The notes under the pieces: generated by a model
Seen by the model: the letters and a program-made list of their open reading frames with translations, nothing else
The model's database searches: none
What the model was told of the DNA's origin: nothing
In this document: piece by piece, positions 34,711 through 43,346 of the stretch
Numbering within the stretch: the stretch's first letter is position 1
Layout: each line of letters starts with the position of its first letter
Program-made: the position numbers and the translations under genes
Source of the DNA: Pedobacter nyackensis
Lineage (GTDB): Bacteria > Bacteroidota > Bacteroidia > Sphingobacteriales > Sphingobacteriaceae
Assembly (NCBI RefSeq): GCF_900176505.1
Contig: NZ_FWYB01000007.1
Span: 124,001 to 188,000, forward strand
DNA: 64,000 bases
Reading direction: 5' to 3'

Positions 34711-34932
34711 ATGAAAAATTTATTCCTTGCCGTTGCATTAGCTATGGCAGCTATAGGCGGAGCATTTGCACAATACACTCATATTCAAGGCGGACCGTCT
34801 GAATTTAACTGTACATTAGATGTAAATCCAACATGTGGTGGAGAATACGGATACCCACACATTTTCCATGCAAACGATATCTTTCCAATTTTAGAATTTG
34901 AGGTATATGACCGTATGTATGTACAAAATTAA
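34711..34932 (+). CDS. Exported Cys-pair peptide 1, copy B
   Basis: 73 residues. Signal peptide MKNLFLAVALAMAAIGGAFA then Q. The mature part has GGP-SEFN-C-x5-P-T-C-GG-E, the spacing shared by all three peptides of the window, and an aromatic, acidic tail (His, Phe and Tyr rich). It stops 18 bases before the MauE-like gene. Copy A has no equivalent peptide at this position, but a MKKL-coding stub at 23511 may be its remnant. Confidence 0.75.
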   Translation: MKNLFLAVALAMAAIGGAFAQYTHIQGGPSEFNCTLDVNPTCGGEYGYPHIFHANDIFPILEFEVYDRMYVQN

Positions 34933-34950
34933 TAAGGTTTAGTTATCAAA

Positions 34951-35418
34951 ATGGAAACGACAATTAATAAACAATCTCGCTTCAACATTTCAGATAAGAC
35001 GAAAAATAATATTGCTGACATCATAGCCTGTTTGTATGCGCTACTCTTTTTGTATACTGCAACGAGCAAACTAATAGAGTATGATAAATTTCAACTTCAG
35101 ATAAGTAAATCGCCAATCATCACAGATTATGCAAACCTATTGGTCTGGATGGTACCAGCCCTGGAAATTATCATTTCTATTATACTCCTGATTAATAGAG
35201 TCCGCATAATAGGCTTGTATGCAGCATTAATGCTCATGTGCCTGTTTACCGCTTACATTATAGCCATTTTAAACTTTACAAATCATATACCATGCGCCTG
35301 TGGCGGAGTATTGCAAAATTTAGGCTGGACAGCGCATTTGATATTTAACATCGTATTTGCACTATTAGCTATTGCAGGCATTTTACTACAAAACAAAGGC
35401 TCACGAAGCCTCTTATGA
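34951..35418 (+). CDS. MauE/DoxX-type redox-associated membrane protein, copy B
   Basis: 155 residues with four predicted membrane helices and IPCACGG (C115, C117), aligned without gaps to copy A until the last few residues. The first 30 bases upstream and downstream of the ATG are also conserved between the copies. It is flanked on both sides by Cys-pair peptide genes. That placement supports a role in the redox state or maturation of the peptides; this is inference. Confidence 0.85.
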   Translation: METTINKQSRFNISDKTKNNIADIIACLYALLFLYTATSKLIEYDKFQLQISKSPIITDYANLLVWMVPALEIIISIILLINRVRIIGLYAALMLMCLFTAYIIAILNFTNHIPCACGGVLQNLGWTAHLIFNIVFALLAIAGILLQNKGSRSLL

Positions 35419-35424
35419 TATTCT

Positions 35425-35497
35425 TTGGCCAATTGAATCAGGGGATGCCGAAAACCTGTAACCGTAAGAGTAGGCCCTTAAATCAGAAAATAAAAAA
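35425..35497 (+). promoter_or_regulatory. Conserved peptide-gene leader element, copy B
   Basis: Counterpart of 24015-24089: TTGGCCAATTGAATCAGGG, CCGAAAACCTG and AAGAGTAGGC in the same order. A shortened GAGTAGGCATT trace also precedes peptide 1 at 34686-34697. Confidence 0.45.
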
Positions 35498-35722
35498 ATG
35501 AAAAAACTATTCTTTATCGCTGCATTAGCTATGGTAGCTATAGGTGGAGCATTTGCACAATACAGCACCACTCAATTCGGACCAGATGAGTTTAACTGTA
35601 CAATCGCCGCCGCACCATTATGTGGTACCGAAGTTGTTGGAACGTTCTATCTGGCTGGCTCTGCCGAGGAAGCCCCTGCCGGAGCATACGATCTTCAGTA
35701 TGTAGATAATATTAATCCCTAA
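35498..35722 (+). CDS. Exported Cys-pair peptide 2, copy B
   Basis: 74 residues. Signal peptide MKKLFFIAALAMVAIGGAFA then Q. Mature part has FGP-DEFN-C-x5-P-L-C-GT-E followed by an acidic Ala, Gly and Tyr tail. The signal peptide and leader are closest to the copy A peptide, while the FNCT segment matches peptide 1. It precedes the propeller-like gene by 69 bases. Confidence 0.75.
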   Translation: MKKLFFIAALAMVAIGGAFAQYSTTQFGPDEFNCTIAAAPLCGTEVVGTFYLAGSAEEAPAGAYDLQYVDNINP

Positions 35723-35791
35723 TTATTTTTAAGATTAGGCTTACATTTTGTAATCCTAATCTTAAAAAACTTACAGATGATCAAATAAATC

Positions 35792-36856
35792 ATGAAGAAA
35801 AAAGTTATAATAATAAGTTTGGTCCTTTGTCTAAGCTGTTTGAGCATGATAGTGCTTTACATTTATTCAAATAGAAATTCAAATGTAAAAAATGGCTTCG
35901 TTCGAACATTTTCCAAAGAGAAAATCCTATTAAAAGGAAAAGCTGTGCTGGTTCAAAATAGTTATGCTATAGCTGATATAAGCCCTGAAATTATTACGAT
36001 TTACAATGCGCTTAAACCATACGAAATCACAACCATTACAACTGACTTTAAAAGTCAAAACACATACAAATTACCGTTCCCTACAGACAAAGAAAAACTT
36101 TTCGGCCTGAACAAGTTAGCTTTTATAGGATCCTCAAAAATTCTTTTAACCGGTAGAACAGCGGCAGCTTACGCTACAAATGCTAACCCAAAATCTTTAA
36201 AAACAAGCCAGCTGGATCGTACTCCCTTTTACAATTCCGAAATACTAAATCCAAATTCTTTTGTTTTTGTTTCAAAAAAAATGGAAGGAAAAGCTAAACG
36301 AAAAGAGCTTAAAAGAGTAAACTGGCAAGGTAAAGAGCTATATAGCTATCTACCCGAGAAGCAAATTGATGGATACTATTGTACAGACGGGCAATTAAGC
36401 TATGATACTGATGCGAAGCTATTGACTTATATGTTTTATTATAGGGGAGAATTTATTTGCCTGGACACCTTGCTAAATGTAGTTTATCACGCAAAAACAA
36501 TTGACACAGTTAAATACGCTAAAATCAAACTGAAACATGCAACACAACTTGTCAATGGAAAAAAAATAAATAAAGCAGTTCCTTCAACACCTCCAAACGT
36601 GGTCAATAAAAGGATTTGCATGACAGCAGATAAAGTATATATGCACTCCAATTTAAAAGCGGATAACGAGACCAGTGAAGATTTCAACAACTCTCAGGTA
36701 ATCGATGTTTACGACTTGAAAAACGGACAATATACAGTTAGTTTTTATTTACCCAGAGTAGATAAAAAATCACTAACTGCATTTAGAGTTTATAAGAACT
36801 CCCTGATAGCATTATACCATAATACACTGGTAATGTTCGACTTAAACACACGCTAA
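35792..36856 (+). CDS. Membrane-anchored beta-propeller-like protein, copy B
   Basis: 354 residues. N-terminal membrane segment (about 4-24, VIIISLVLCLSCLSMIVLYIY) and a beta-rich body sharing YYRGEFICLDT, LKADNETSEDFNNSQVIDVY and SFYLPRVDKKSL with copy A. A cysteine in the membrane segment (CLSC) leaves open a lipoprotein anchor, but no downstream pattern supports it. Predicted to face the periplasm. The stop is 13 bases from the stop of the facing tlpA-like gene. Confidence 0.75.
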   Translation: MKKKVIIISLVLCLSCLSMIVLYIYSNRNSNVKNGFVRTFSKEKILLKGKAVLVQNSYAIADISPEIITIYNALKPYEITTITTDFKSQNTYKLPFPTDKEKLFGLNKLAFIGSSKILLTGRTAAAYATNANPKSLKTSQLDRTPFYNSEILNPNSFVFVSKKMEGKAKRKELKRVNWQGKELYSYLPEKQIDGYYCTDGQLSYDTDAKLLTYMFYYRGEFICLDTLLNVVYHAKTIDTVKYAKIKLKHATQLVNGKKINKAVPSTPPNVVNKRICMTADKVYMHSNLKADNETSEDFNNSQVIDVYDLKNGQYTVSFYLPRVDKKSLTAFRVYKNSLIALYHNTLVMFDLNTR

Positions 36857-36869
36857 TCTGGATTAAAAA

Positions 36870-38420
36870 TCACTTGCTAACCTGCTCATTAAATGCAGTT
36901 CGGATCATTTCCTTAATTGATAATGGCCCCATCGATTGTAAATTATATTCTACAATTCTGCCATTCTTGTCTACAAGTAATACCCATGGAACACCCTGGA
37001 TTTCGTATTTCTTAAAAATGGGATGGTTAAATGCTACACCAGTACAAAGATTTGTTGAGCCTGGCTGAGTATAAAGTCCGCTTTTTATAGCTTTTAACCA
37101 ACTCTCCTTTGTTTTGTCTACGTTTACGCTAAGCACCTTGAAATCAGGATTATTTGCAAATTCAGGATAAACATCGTTCTCAAAACGTTTTGCAAATATT
37201 GAACAGGGGCCACATCCATAACCGTAGAAATCTATAATAAACACCTTCCCTTTTAAATCAGCTAAGGTCACTGGATTACCTGCTGTGTCTTGAAATGAAA
37301 AATCGTACATTTTAGCCCCCGCCCCAAACAAAAGCTGATGCTTAAGAATAGCCCTTAGTTCCGGATTCTTCACAATCCTCAAAGCATCATTCAGACAGGA
37401 ATCCCTACTTCCCTTATTATTGATGTACTTTTGATACCCCGTTACTTTAAAAAGATTAGTAATCATATTATCCCGTAACGCTGTATTTTTAGTTTCTTTG
37501 ATGGCATTATACTGTACATAAAATGGATAGCCCTTGCCATTCGTTTTAAAATTTGTTTCATCCATGATGTCAATGCTCAGTTGTTGCCTATATTGAACAG
37601 CATATTTAAACAAAGACGACTTTGGCATAGCTGGTCTTAAAAGATCTACATTTGAAAAATAAAAATCGGCGATTGCTTGCTTACCACCCTCAGTATTAGC
37701 ATGCTTAAAGAACTGTTGCATCTTATGACGGAAATAAGAATAACAAGTAAGTTCATAATGATAAAAGTTAGTGATATTCTTCCCCAATTGCTTTTCATAT
37801 TTAAATAAGGTATCCTGGGCACTACTCATACCATAACTAACGCATTCATGTAAATCGTTAAGCATTTTTTTAAACTCAAATGTTTTATAATAGTCCGGAG
37901 ATTCCAATTTCCATCCCTTATCCTTTACATATTGATTCGGAAGATCCATTATCCCTTTAAAAGCATCCGCCTTGATTTGGTATAAAAGGTTGCCAACCCT
38001 ATATTTTTCTGCCCCCTTACCTGAAAACATTAAACCACCGATGTAATGGTCTCCATTATCTTTACCTTTTTTAACACCAATAGTGATTCGATCTGAGGGC
38101 TCAGCATAATAGATATCACACTTTCGAACAACTTCTTTATTATAAAAAAACTGCAGTGTAAATGGAGAAAGAGGTTGATTTCCGCAAAGGACAAATTTAA
38201 ACGTCCCATCTGAACTTGTTTTATTAATTTTTATAATTTCTCTTCCATAATTACCATTAACAATCCCTTTAAAAAAAAGGACCACCAAACTATCTGGCAT
38301 GGGTTCATTTAAGTCAGCCTTTATGGAAAAACAAGGCGATTCAATTTTTCTTTCCTGTGCGTGTAGTTTAACCGCAGCAACACATAAAAGCAATAGTATA
38401 CCACTCAATAGCTTTTTCAT
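36870..38420 (-). CDS. TlpA-type thioredoxin-fold protein with long N-terminal domain, copy B
   Basis: 516 residues. Signal peptide MKKLLSGILLLLCVAAVKLH ending AQ. DUF4369-like region (about 30-120), helical middle (about 140-365) and C-terminal thioredoxin domain with DFYGYGCGPC (C403, C406) and cis-proline QGVPWVLLVD. It has additional cysteines at 30, 79, 101, 193, 226 and 342. It is last in the operon, 21 bases after susD, whereas the copy A gene precedes susD. Confidence 0.9.
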   Translation of the reverse strand: MKKLLSGILLLLCVAAVKLHAQERKIESPCFSIKADLNEPMPDSLVVLFFKGIVNGNYGREIIKINKTSSDGTFKFVLCGNQPLSPFTLQFFYNKEVVRKCDIYYAEPSDRITIGVKKGKDNGDHYIGGLMFSGKGAEKYRVGNLLYQIKADAFKGIMDLPNQYVKDKGWKLESPDYYKTFEFKKMLNDLHECVSYGMSSAQDTLFKYEKQLGKNITNFYHYELTCYSYFRHKMQQFFKHANTEGGKQAIADFYFSNVDLLRPAMPKSSLFKYAVQYRQQLSIDIMDETNFKTNGKGYPFYVQYNAIKETKNTALRDNMITNLFKVTGYQKYINNKGSRDSCLNDALRIVKNPELRAILKHQLLFGAGAKMYDFSFQDTAGNPVTLADLKGKVFIIDFYGYGCGPCSIFAKRFENDVYPEFANNPDFKVLSVNVDKTKESWLKAIKSGLYTQPGSTNLCTGVAFNHPIFKKYEIQGVPWVLLVDKNGRIVEYNLQSMGPLSIKEMIRTAFNEQVSK

Positions 38421-38441
38421 CTTTCGTTGATTTAATTTCTA

Positions 38442-39854
38442 CTAATAGCCTGGGTTTTGGCCCATATTAGGGTTTTTACTCCGCTCAGCATCAGGAATAG
38501 GATACAACACATCTGTATTCTGCCAGGTTGCTCCTTTTAAGGGCGCAAGAACAGATATTGCCCGGTTGGTCCTTTTCAAATCAAGCCACCTGTGGCCACA
38601 TTCAGAAAATAGTTCAATCTTTCTTTCTTTTTCTACGGCCAGTAAGGCGTCGGCTTTACTTAAAGTTGAAAGGATGTCAGGCAAAGGGTAAGGAATTGCG
38701 GTTGTAGGTAACGCTCTTGCCCGCTTACGAAGTATATTTAAATCAGCTATACCTAATGGAATTTCATTAGCATGAATTCTGGCTTCTGCTCTGATTAAAT
38801 ACAGTTCAGCCAACCTAATGACCATTGAGTATTCGGCAATCCCCGTTGTGGCTGTAGTGGTCCTAATTTTGCATTTAAATGGATAATAGTACTTACCAGT
38901 GGTATTACTATATTCTCCTACCCATTTTACTCTTCTATTGTCTCCAGACTCAAATTTAGAAATAAGATCAGGGGAAAGAGACGTCGTAGCCGGAGTAGCA
39001 TTCAATATAAAGAAGGCCCCTTCATTGGTATTACCTCCTGCGGTGGGCATCAATTGCCAAACTGTTTCCGTACTGTTCTTTAGAAATACTTTATCCAAAT
39101 CGTCGATAAGCGAATACATAGGCTTTTGATTGATGACTTCTGTCGCTTTTTGCGCAGCAAGATCCCATTTTTCCATATAGAGATAAACTCTCGAAAGCAA
39201 TGCTTTTGCAGCCCATTGGTTAGGCCTTATGCGTTCAATAGAGATATAATTGGAAGAAAGTAAAATTTCGGCATCTATAAGATCAGCAATGATCTGAGCA
39301 TAGATCTTTTCCTTTGGTGATCTGCTTGCTATTTCGTTAATTCTATAATCAGTCGTTAAATTTAAGGGAACGTCTCCAAAATTATTCAGCAAATAGAAAT
39401 AACAAAAAGCCCTAACAAACTTCGCTTCACCTTCAATCTGCTTTTTAATGTTTTCAGTAACGCCCTTAGATAAAGGAAGTCCTTCCAATATTGCATTTGA
39501 AGTATAAATATATCTATACGGTTCAGTCCATAAACTGGATGTGTAAGTACTCCTGGTTTGTATTTCATTTTTATATAACTCATCGTATGTTGCACCATGA
39601 CTTTTAAATTCATCCGCCGAAAAACCATTAATGACTGCAACAGAATTTAGCCCTCCACCAAAGACTGAAGTAGACACGGCCATCCTGCTATAAATCCCTG
39701 TAATTGCAGATGTAGCTGTTTCATTATTTTCAAATATCTGTTCAGGCTTTATCGCGTCTTTTGGAGGAGGTATTTCCAGGAATTTCTTACAGGAAGTACA
39801 AACCATTACAAACAGCAAGAAGAATACAAATCTTATTTTTATTATCGTTTTCAT
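38442..39854 (-). CDS. SusD/RagB-like lipoprotein, copy B
   Basis: 470 residues. Lipobox FVMVCTSCKK followed by FLEIPPPKDAIK. SusD signatures GEAKFVRAFCYFYLLNNFGD, RLAELYLIRAEARIHAN and the C-terminal EKERKIELFSECGHRWLDLKR to LYPIPDAERSKNP are present. It aligns along its length with copy A, including the SRVYLYxEKWDLAAQKAxEVIN segment. It starts 11 bases after susC. Confidence 0.94.
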   Translation of the reverse strand: MKTIIKIRFVFFLLFVMVCTSCKKFLEIPPPKDAIKPEQIFENNETATSAITGIYSRMAVSTSVFGGGLNSVAVINGFSADEFKSHGATYDELYKNEIQTRSTYTSSLWTEPYRYIYTSNAILEGLPLSKGVTENIKKQIEGEAKFVRAFCYFYLLNNFGDVPLNLTTDYRINEIASRSPKEKIYAQIIADLIDAEILLSSNYISIERIRPNQWAAKALLSRVYLYMEKWDLAAQKATEVINQKPMYSLIDDLDKVFLKNSTETVWQLMPTAGGNTNEGAFFILNATPATTSLSPDLISKFESGDNRRVKWVGEYSNTTGKYYYPFKCKIRTTTATTGIAEYSMVIRLAELYLIRAEARIHANEIPLGIADLNILRKRARALPTTAIPYPLPDILSTLSKADALLAVEKERKIELFSECGHRWLDLKRTNRAISVLAPLKGATWQNTDVLYPIPDAERSKNPNMGQNPGY

Positions 39855-39865
39855 GACAGCTAATA

Positions 39866-42800
39866 TTAAAGTGTTATTTGTAACCCGGCTGTATAGACCT
39901 GGAGCGATGGCAGATTATTTGGCCTTTGAATTTCCGGATCAAGTCCCTTATATCTGGTAATGGTGAACACATTTTGACCTTGCACAAAAAATCTGAAATC
40001 ATTAAGCTTCAGCCTTTGAATAAGCTTAACAGGTAGACTATAAGAAAGAGAAATGCTCTTTAACCTTATAAACGAATTGTCCCCAAAAGCCTGGCTTCCT
40101 CTTGTTGTTGAATTAGTATAGCTGGCGGTTGCAGTAGTCGATGTGCTGAATTTCTGCAAGATTGAAACATCCCCTGGATTTTGCCAATGATTACCAAGCG
40201 CATTTAATTGATTATCAACAGGATTAAGCACAACAAAGCGTCCAGGGGTGGTAAAACTGTTAAAACCGCCTTCGCCAGTCTGCTTAACAAATTGCAAAAG
40301 AAAATCAAGCGCTATTCCTTTATAGGAAAGCGAGTTTTGCAAACCACCATAAAATTTACGGCCCCTGGAAATAATGACATACATATCCCTCGAATCGAAT
40401 ACACCATTCTTATCGTAATCTTCAATGGTGTACAATCCTGTTTGTGAATCTAGACTTGTATGATAAGATTTAAAAATAGAAAGCGATTTCCCAATTACAT
40501 ACAGGTTGTTATCACCACTGCTTTCTATTCCCGGGTAACTAATTAACTTGTTTCTGGGAATCGTTAAATTGAAAGATGTCGACCAATTAAAAGATCTTGC
40601 TGAAATATTTGTTGTTCTTAAATCAAACTCCCAGCCGGTATTGCCTACCGTTGCAGGTAAATTATCAGTTATAGCGCCAAATCCTGTGCTTGGTGAAATT
40701 GTCTGAAAAACCAATTGACTGGATGATCTATTACTGTAATAGCTGGTAGAAAGATTGATCCTGTTCTTAAAAAAACCTATCTCAAACGCTGCTTCTGCTT
40801 TTTTATTTACTTCCCAGGCATAGTTTGGATTTGCCAATTGTTGAGGAATTATAGTAGCAGCACCTTGATAGGTATTAGTGTTTGTTCTCCAAAGATTTAA
40901 ATAACCATAATCAGGTATATTGTCATTTCCGGTAATACCATAACTACCTCTTAATTTTGCAAAGCTGATAAAAGGAAGCTGGTCTTTTACAAATCCTTCC
41001 TCGCTGAGGATCCAGGCGGCTCCGACTGCTCCAAAATTAGCGAACTGCTTATTTGTACCAAAACGGCTGCTTCCATCTCTCCTTACTGTCATATTAATGA
41101 TATACTTATCCAGAAGGGCATAGTTTAAACGTCCATATAATGCAGCATAACGATATTGTAAATAAGATCGCTGAGAAATTGAGAACAATGATGCTGAAGC
41201 AATATTCCCCATCAAGGCATCACTTGTAAATCCTGAACCTCTAATTTCCTGCCCCTCCCTTAAACTCTGCTGTAAAGTCATTCCCAAAAGCATACTCAAC
41301 TTACCGGTACCAATTTTTTTAATCCAGTCGGCCTGTCCCTCTACAATCCAGCTATTGGCTGAGTTATTAGTGAAATAAGAAACCCGACTTTCTGAATTCA
41401 GATTAAGAATCGGGCTATAAGTACTTAAAGGAAGCTGACTGGTCTCATTTCGGTTCATAATGGTATATCCTATACTCGCTTTAACCTTTAAATCCCGAAT
41501 AATACTATAACTCAACTTAGCATTAGCAAGCAAATTAGTCGTTTTTGTATCATAAGGCTGGCGGGTAATGGCAATAGGATTGGAATACATGGTATTATTT
41601 GCCCAGTTCAATTCTCCCCTTTCATCCAGCAAAGCCGGGTAATTTGGTACTAGTTTAATGAATTGGGTTAAATCGGTACTAATCAAACTATTATCTACCT
41701 GGCTATAATTTGCATCAAATGCCGCATTGAATTTCTTATTATCAGAAACATATTGAATACTAAAGTTCCCTGAGTTTCTTCCAAATGAGCTTTCACCTGG
41801 AAATACGGTCCCTTCTCTATAATAACCTCCACCAATTAAATAGGTGATATTACTCGCGCCCCCTGAGAATGAGGTTTGGATATTCGTTGTGGGTGCGTTT
41901 CGGCCTATTAATTCCTTTTGCCAATCGGTATATCTATTTTGATCCCAGGTGCCATTTATATCATAATCTGTCGCAGAAGCTGCCACTTTATCGTTTGCCA
42001 TCGCTTCCCGGCGCATGTCCAGATACTGAGCAGTATTCATCAGGTCTAATTTCTTACCTACCCTTGCAATACCCTGACTGGCAGAAAAGGATGCTTTTGC
42101 TTTCCCGATTTTACCTTTTTTGGTGGTAATCAGGATTATTCCATTTGCTCCTCTTGAGCCATAGATTGCGGTGGCATCTGCATCCTTTAGCACCTCAATA
42201 CTTTCAATATCGTTTGGATTGATACTCGTAAGCGGGCTCGACTCTCTAGTCGTAAAGGTCCCATCCCTTGAACCTCCGATAGGTACCGCTAGAAACGGAA
42301 CACCATCAATAATATAAAAAGGTTGGTTCCCCTGCTTTAAACTATTCTGCCCTCTTATCTGAACGGTAAAACCACCACCGGGCATACCCGTACTCTGTAT
42401 AACTTGCACCCCCGGAATATTCGCCTGCATCGCTTGCAGAACATTATTTACGGGCTGGTTCTCAATTTCTTTCGATGTAATTTTAGAAATCGCTCCGGTC
42501 CGCTCTCGTTCCGACACCGTATAATACCCCGCATTGATAATAACTTCCTGGAGTTTATCATTACTTGGTATAAGTTTTATATCTCCCAACCTTTCGGCTG
42601 CCTTTATTTCCCTCCTTTCATATCCGACAAAAGAGATAACCAGGATTTCATTCTCGCCAACATTTTTTACCCCAAACTCTCCATTAGCATTGGTTACTGT
42701 GGCAGTTATTGCTCCCTTAATCTTTACAACTGCACCCACTAAAGGCCCATTATTTTCATCAACCACCCGGCCACGGACGTCAATATTCGAAAAAAACTCC

Positions 42801-43189
42801 AACACACCATCAATCAGGGTTTCTTCTTCCTCCTTAATGATGATATTGTTATCAATGATTTCATAGTTTACCGGAGTACCATGCAGCGCAACTTTCAGGA
42901 CCTGCTTAATGGAGGCATTTTTAAATTTAGCCTCCAGGGGCATGTCGGAGGCTAGCCGGTCCTCATACCAGACTACATTATAGTCCATTTGTCGTTTGAT
43001 CTCTCGAAACAACTCCTTAATCGTTGTGTTTTTTTTATTATAGTTAAGCCTTTGCGCAAAAGAGCCGTCTGCAGCGCTTAATTGAACAACGAGAGCTAAA
43101 ATTATGACAGTGGTTAGCCGCATGTAAAATAAAATTTTACGGATATACCACATGAGTACATCCCATTTCAGGTAGTTAATTTTTGACAT
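39866..43189 (-). CDS. SusC/RagA TonB-dependent transporter with intact STN domain, copy B
   Basis: 1107 residues. Signal segment (about 18-40), STN domain (about 48-120, KKNTTIKELFREIKRQMDY), carboxypeptidase-D-like domain (about 135-215), plug (ANGIILITTKKG) and barrel. It is the intact reference for the shortened copy A. The retained STN fits signalling through the FecR at 43345. Confidence 0.95.
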   Translation of the reverse strand: MSKINYLKWDVLMWYIRKILFYMRLTTVIILALVVQLSAADGSFAQRLNYNKKNTTIKELFREIKRQMDYNVVWYEDRLASDMPLEAKFKNASIKQVLKVALHGTPVNYEIIDNNIIIKEEEETLIDGVLEFFSNIDVRGRVVDENNGPLVGAVVKIKGAITATVTNANGEFGVKNVGENEILVISFVGYERREIKAAERLGDIKLIPSNDKLQEVIINAGYYTVSERERTGAISKITSKEIENQPVNNVLQAMQANIPGVQVIQSTGMPGGGFTVQIRGQNSLKQGNQPFYIIDGVPFLAVPIGGSRDGTFTTRESSPLTSINPNDIESIEVLKDADATAIYGSRGANGIILITTKKGKIGKAKASFSASQGIARVGKKLDLMNTAQYLDMRREAMANDKVAASATDYDINGTWDQNRYTDWQKELIGRNAPTTNIQTSFSGGASNITYLIGGGYYREGTVFPGESSFGRNSGNFSIQYVSDNKKFNAAFDANYSQVDNSLISTDLTQFIKLVPNYPALLDERGELNWANNTMYSNPIAITRQPYDTKTTNLLANAKLSYSIIRDLKVKASIGYTIMNRNETSQLPLSTYSPILNLNSESRVSYFTNNSANSWIVEGQADWIKKIGTGKLSMLLGMTLQQSLREGQEIRGSGFTSDALMGNIASASLFSISQRSYLQYRYAALYGRLNYALLDKYIINMTVRRDGSSRFGTNKQFANFGAVGAAWILSEEGFVKDQLPFISFAKLRGSYGITGNDNIPDYGYLNLWRTNTNTYQGAATIIPQQLANPNYAWEVNKKAEAAFEIGFFKNRINLSTSYYSNRSSSQLVFQTISPSTGFGAITDNLPATVGNTGWEFDLRTTNISARSFNWSTSFNLTIPRNKLISYPGIESSGDNNLYVIGKSLSIFKSYHTSLDSQTGLYTIEDYDKNGVFDSRDMYVIISRGRKFYGGLQNSLSYKGIALDFLLQFVKQTGEGGFNSFTTPGRFVVLNPVDNQLNALGNHWQNPGDVSILQKFSTSTTATASYTNSTTRGSQAFGDNSFIRLKSISLSYSLPVKLIQRLKLNDFRFFVQGQNVFTITRYKGLDPEIQRPNNLPSLQVYTAGLQITL

Positions 43190-43247
43190 TTCATCGGGTT
43201 TAAAACAAGGCTTAGAGGCTCGATGAAAAGCTATTTTGCATACTGTA

Positions 43248-43255
43248 CAAAATTC
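43248..43255 (-). promoter_or_regulatory. Candidate -7 promoter box for copy B susC
   Basis: GAATTTTG on the minus strand, at the place equivalent to TAATTTTG in copy A, about 60 bases before the susC start. One mismatch from TAnnTTTG, so the call is weak. Confidence 0.25.
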
Positions 43256-43312
43256 CCTAAGTTTGCTTGTCTGTTGGTTGATAGCTGATTAATTCAATAA
43301 TAGGCAACATTG

Positions 43313-43346
43313 GGCCAGATGTGTTAGCGCACAACTGGCCTTTTTT
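43313..43346. terminator. Hairpin between fecR and susC, copy B
   Basis: GGCCAG pairs with CTGGCC, with an inner TGTG/CACA part, and six T on the plus strand overlapping the fecR stop codon. It is conserved with 32240-32272. Confidence 0.55.

Noticed and set aside
42404..42866. Plus-strand frames of 110-112 codons inside the copy B susC
   Set aside because: Antisense to the conserved carboxypeptidase-D and plug domains; no independent support.
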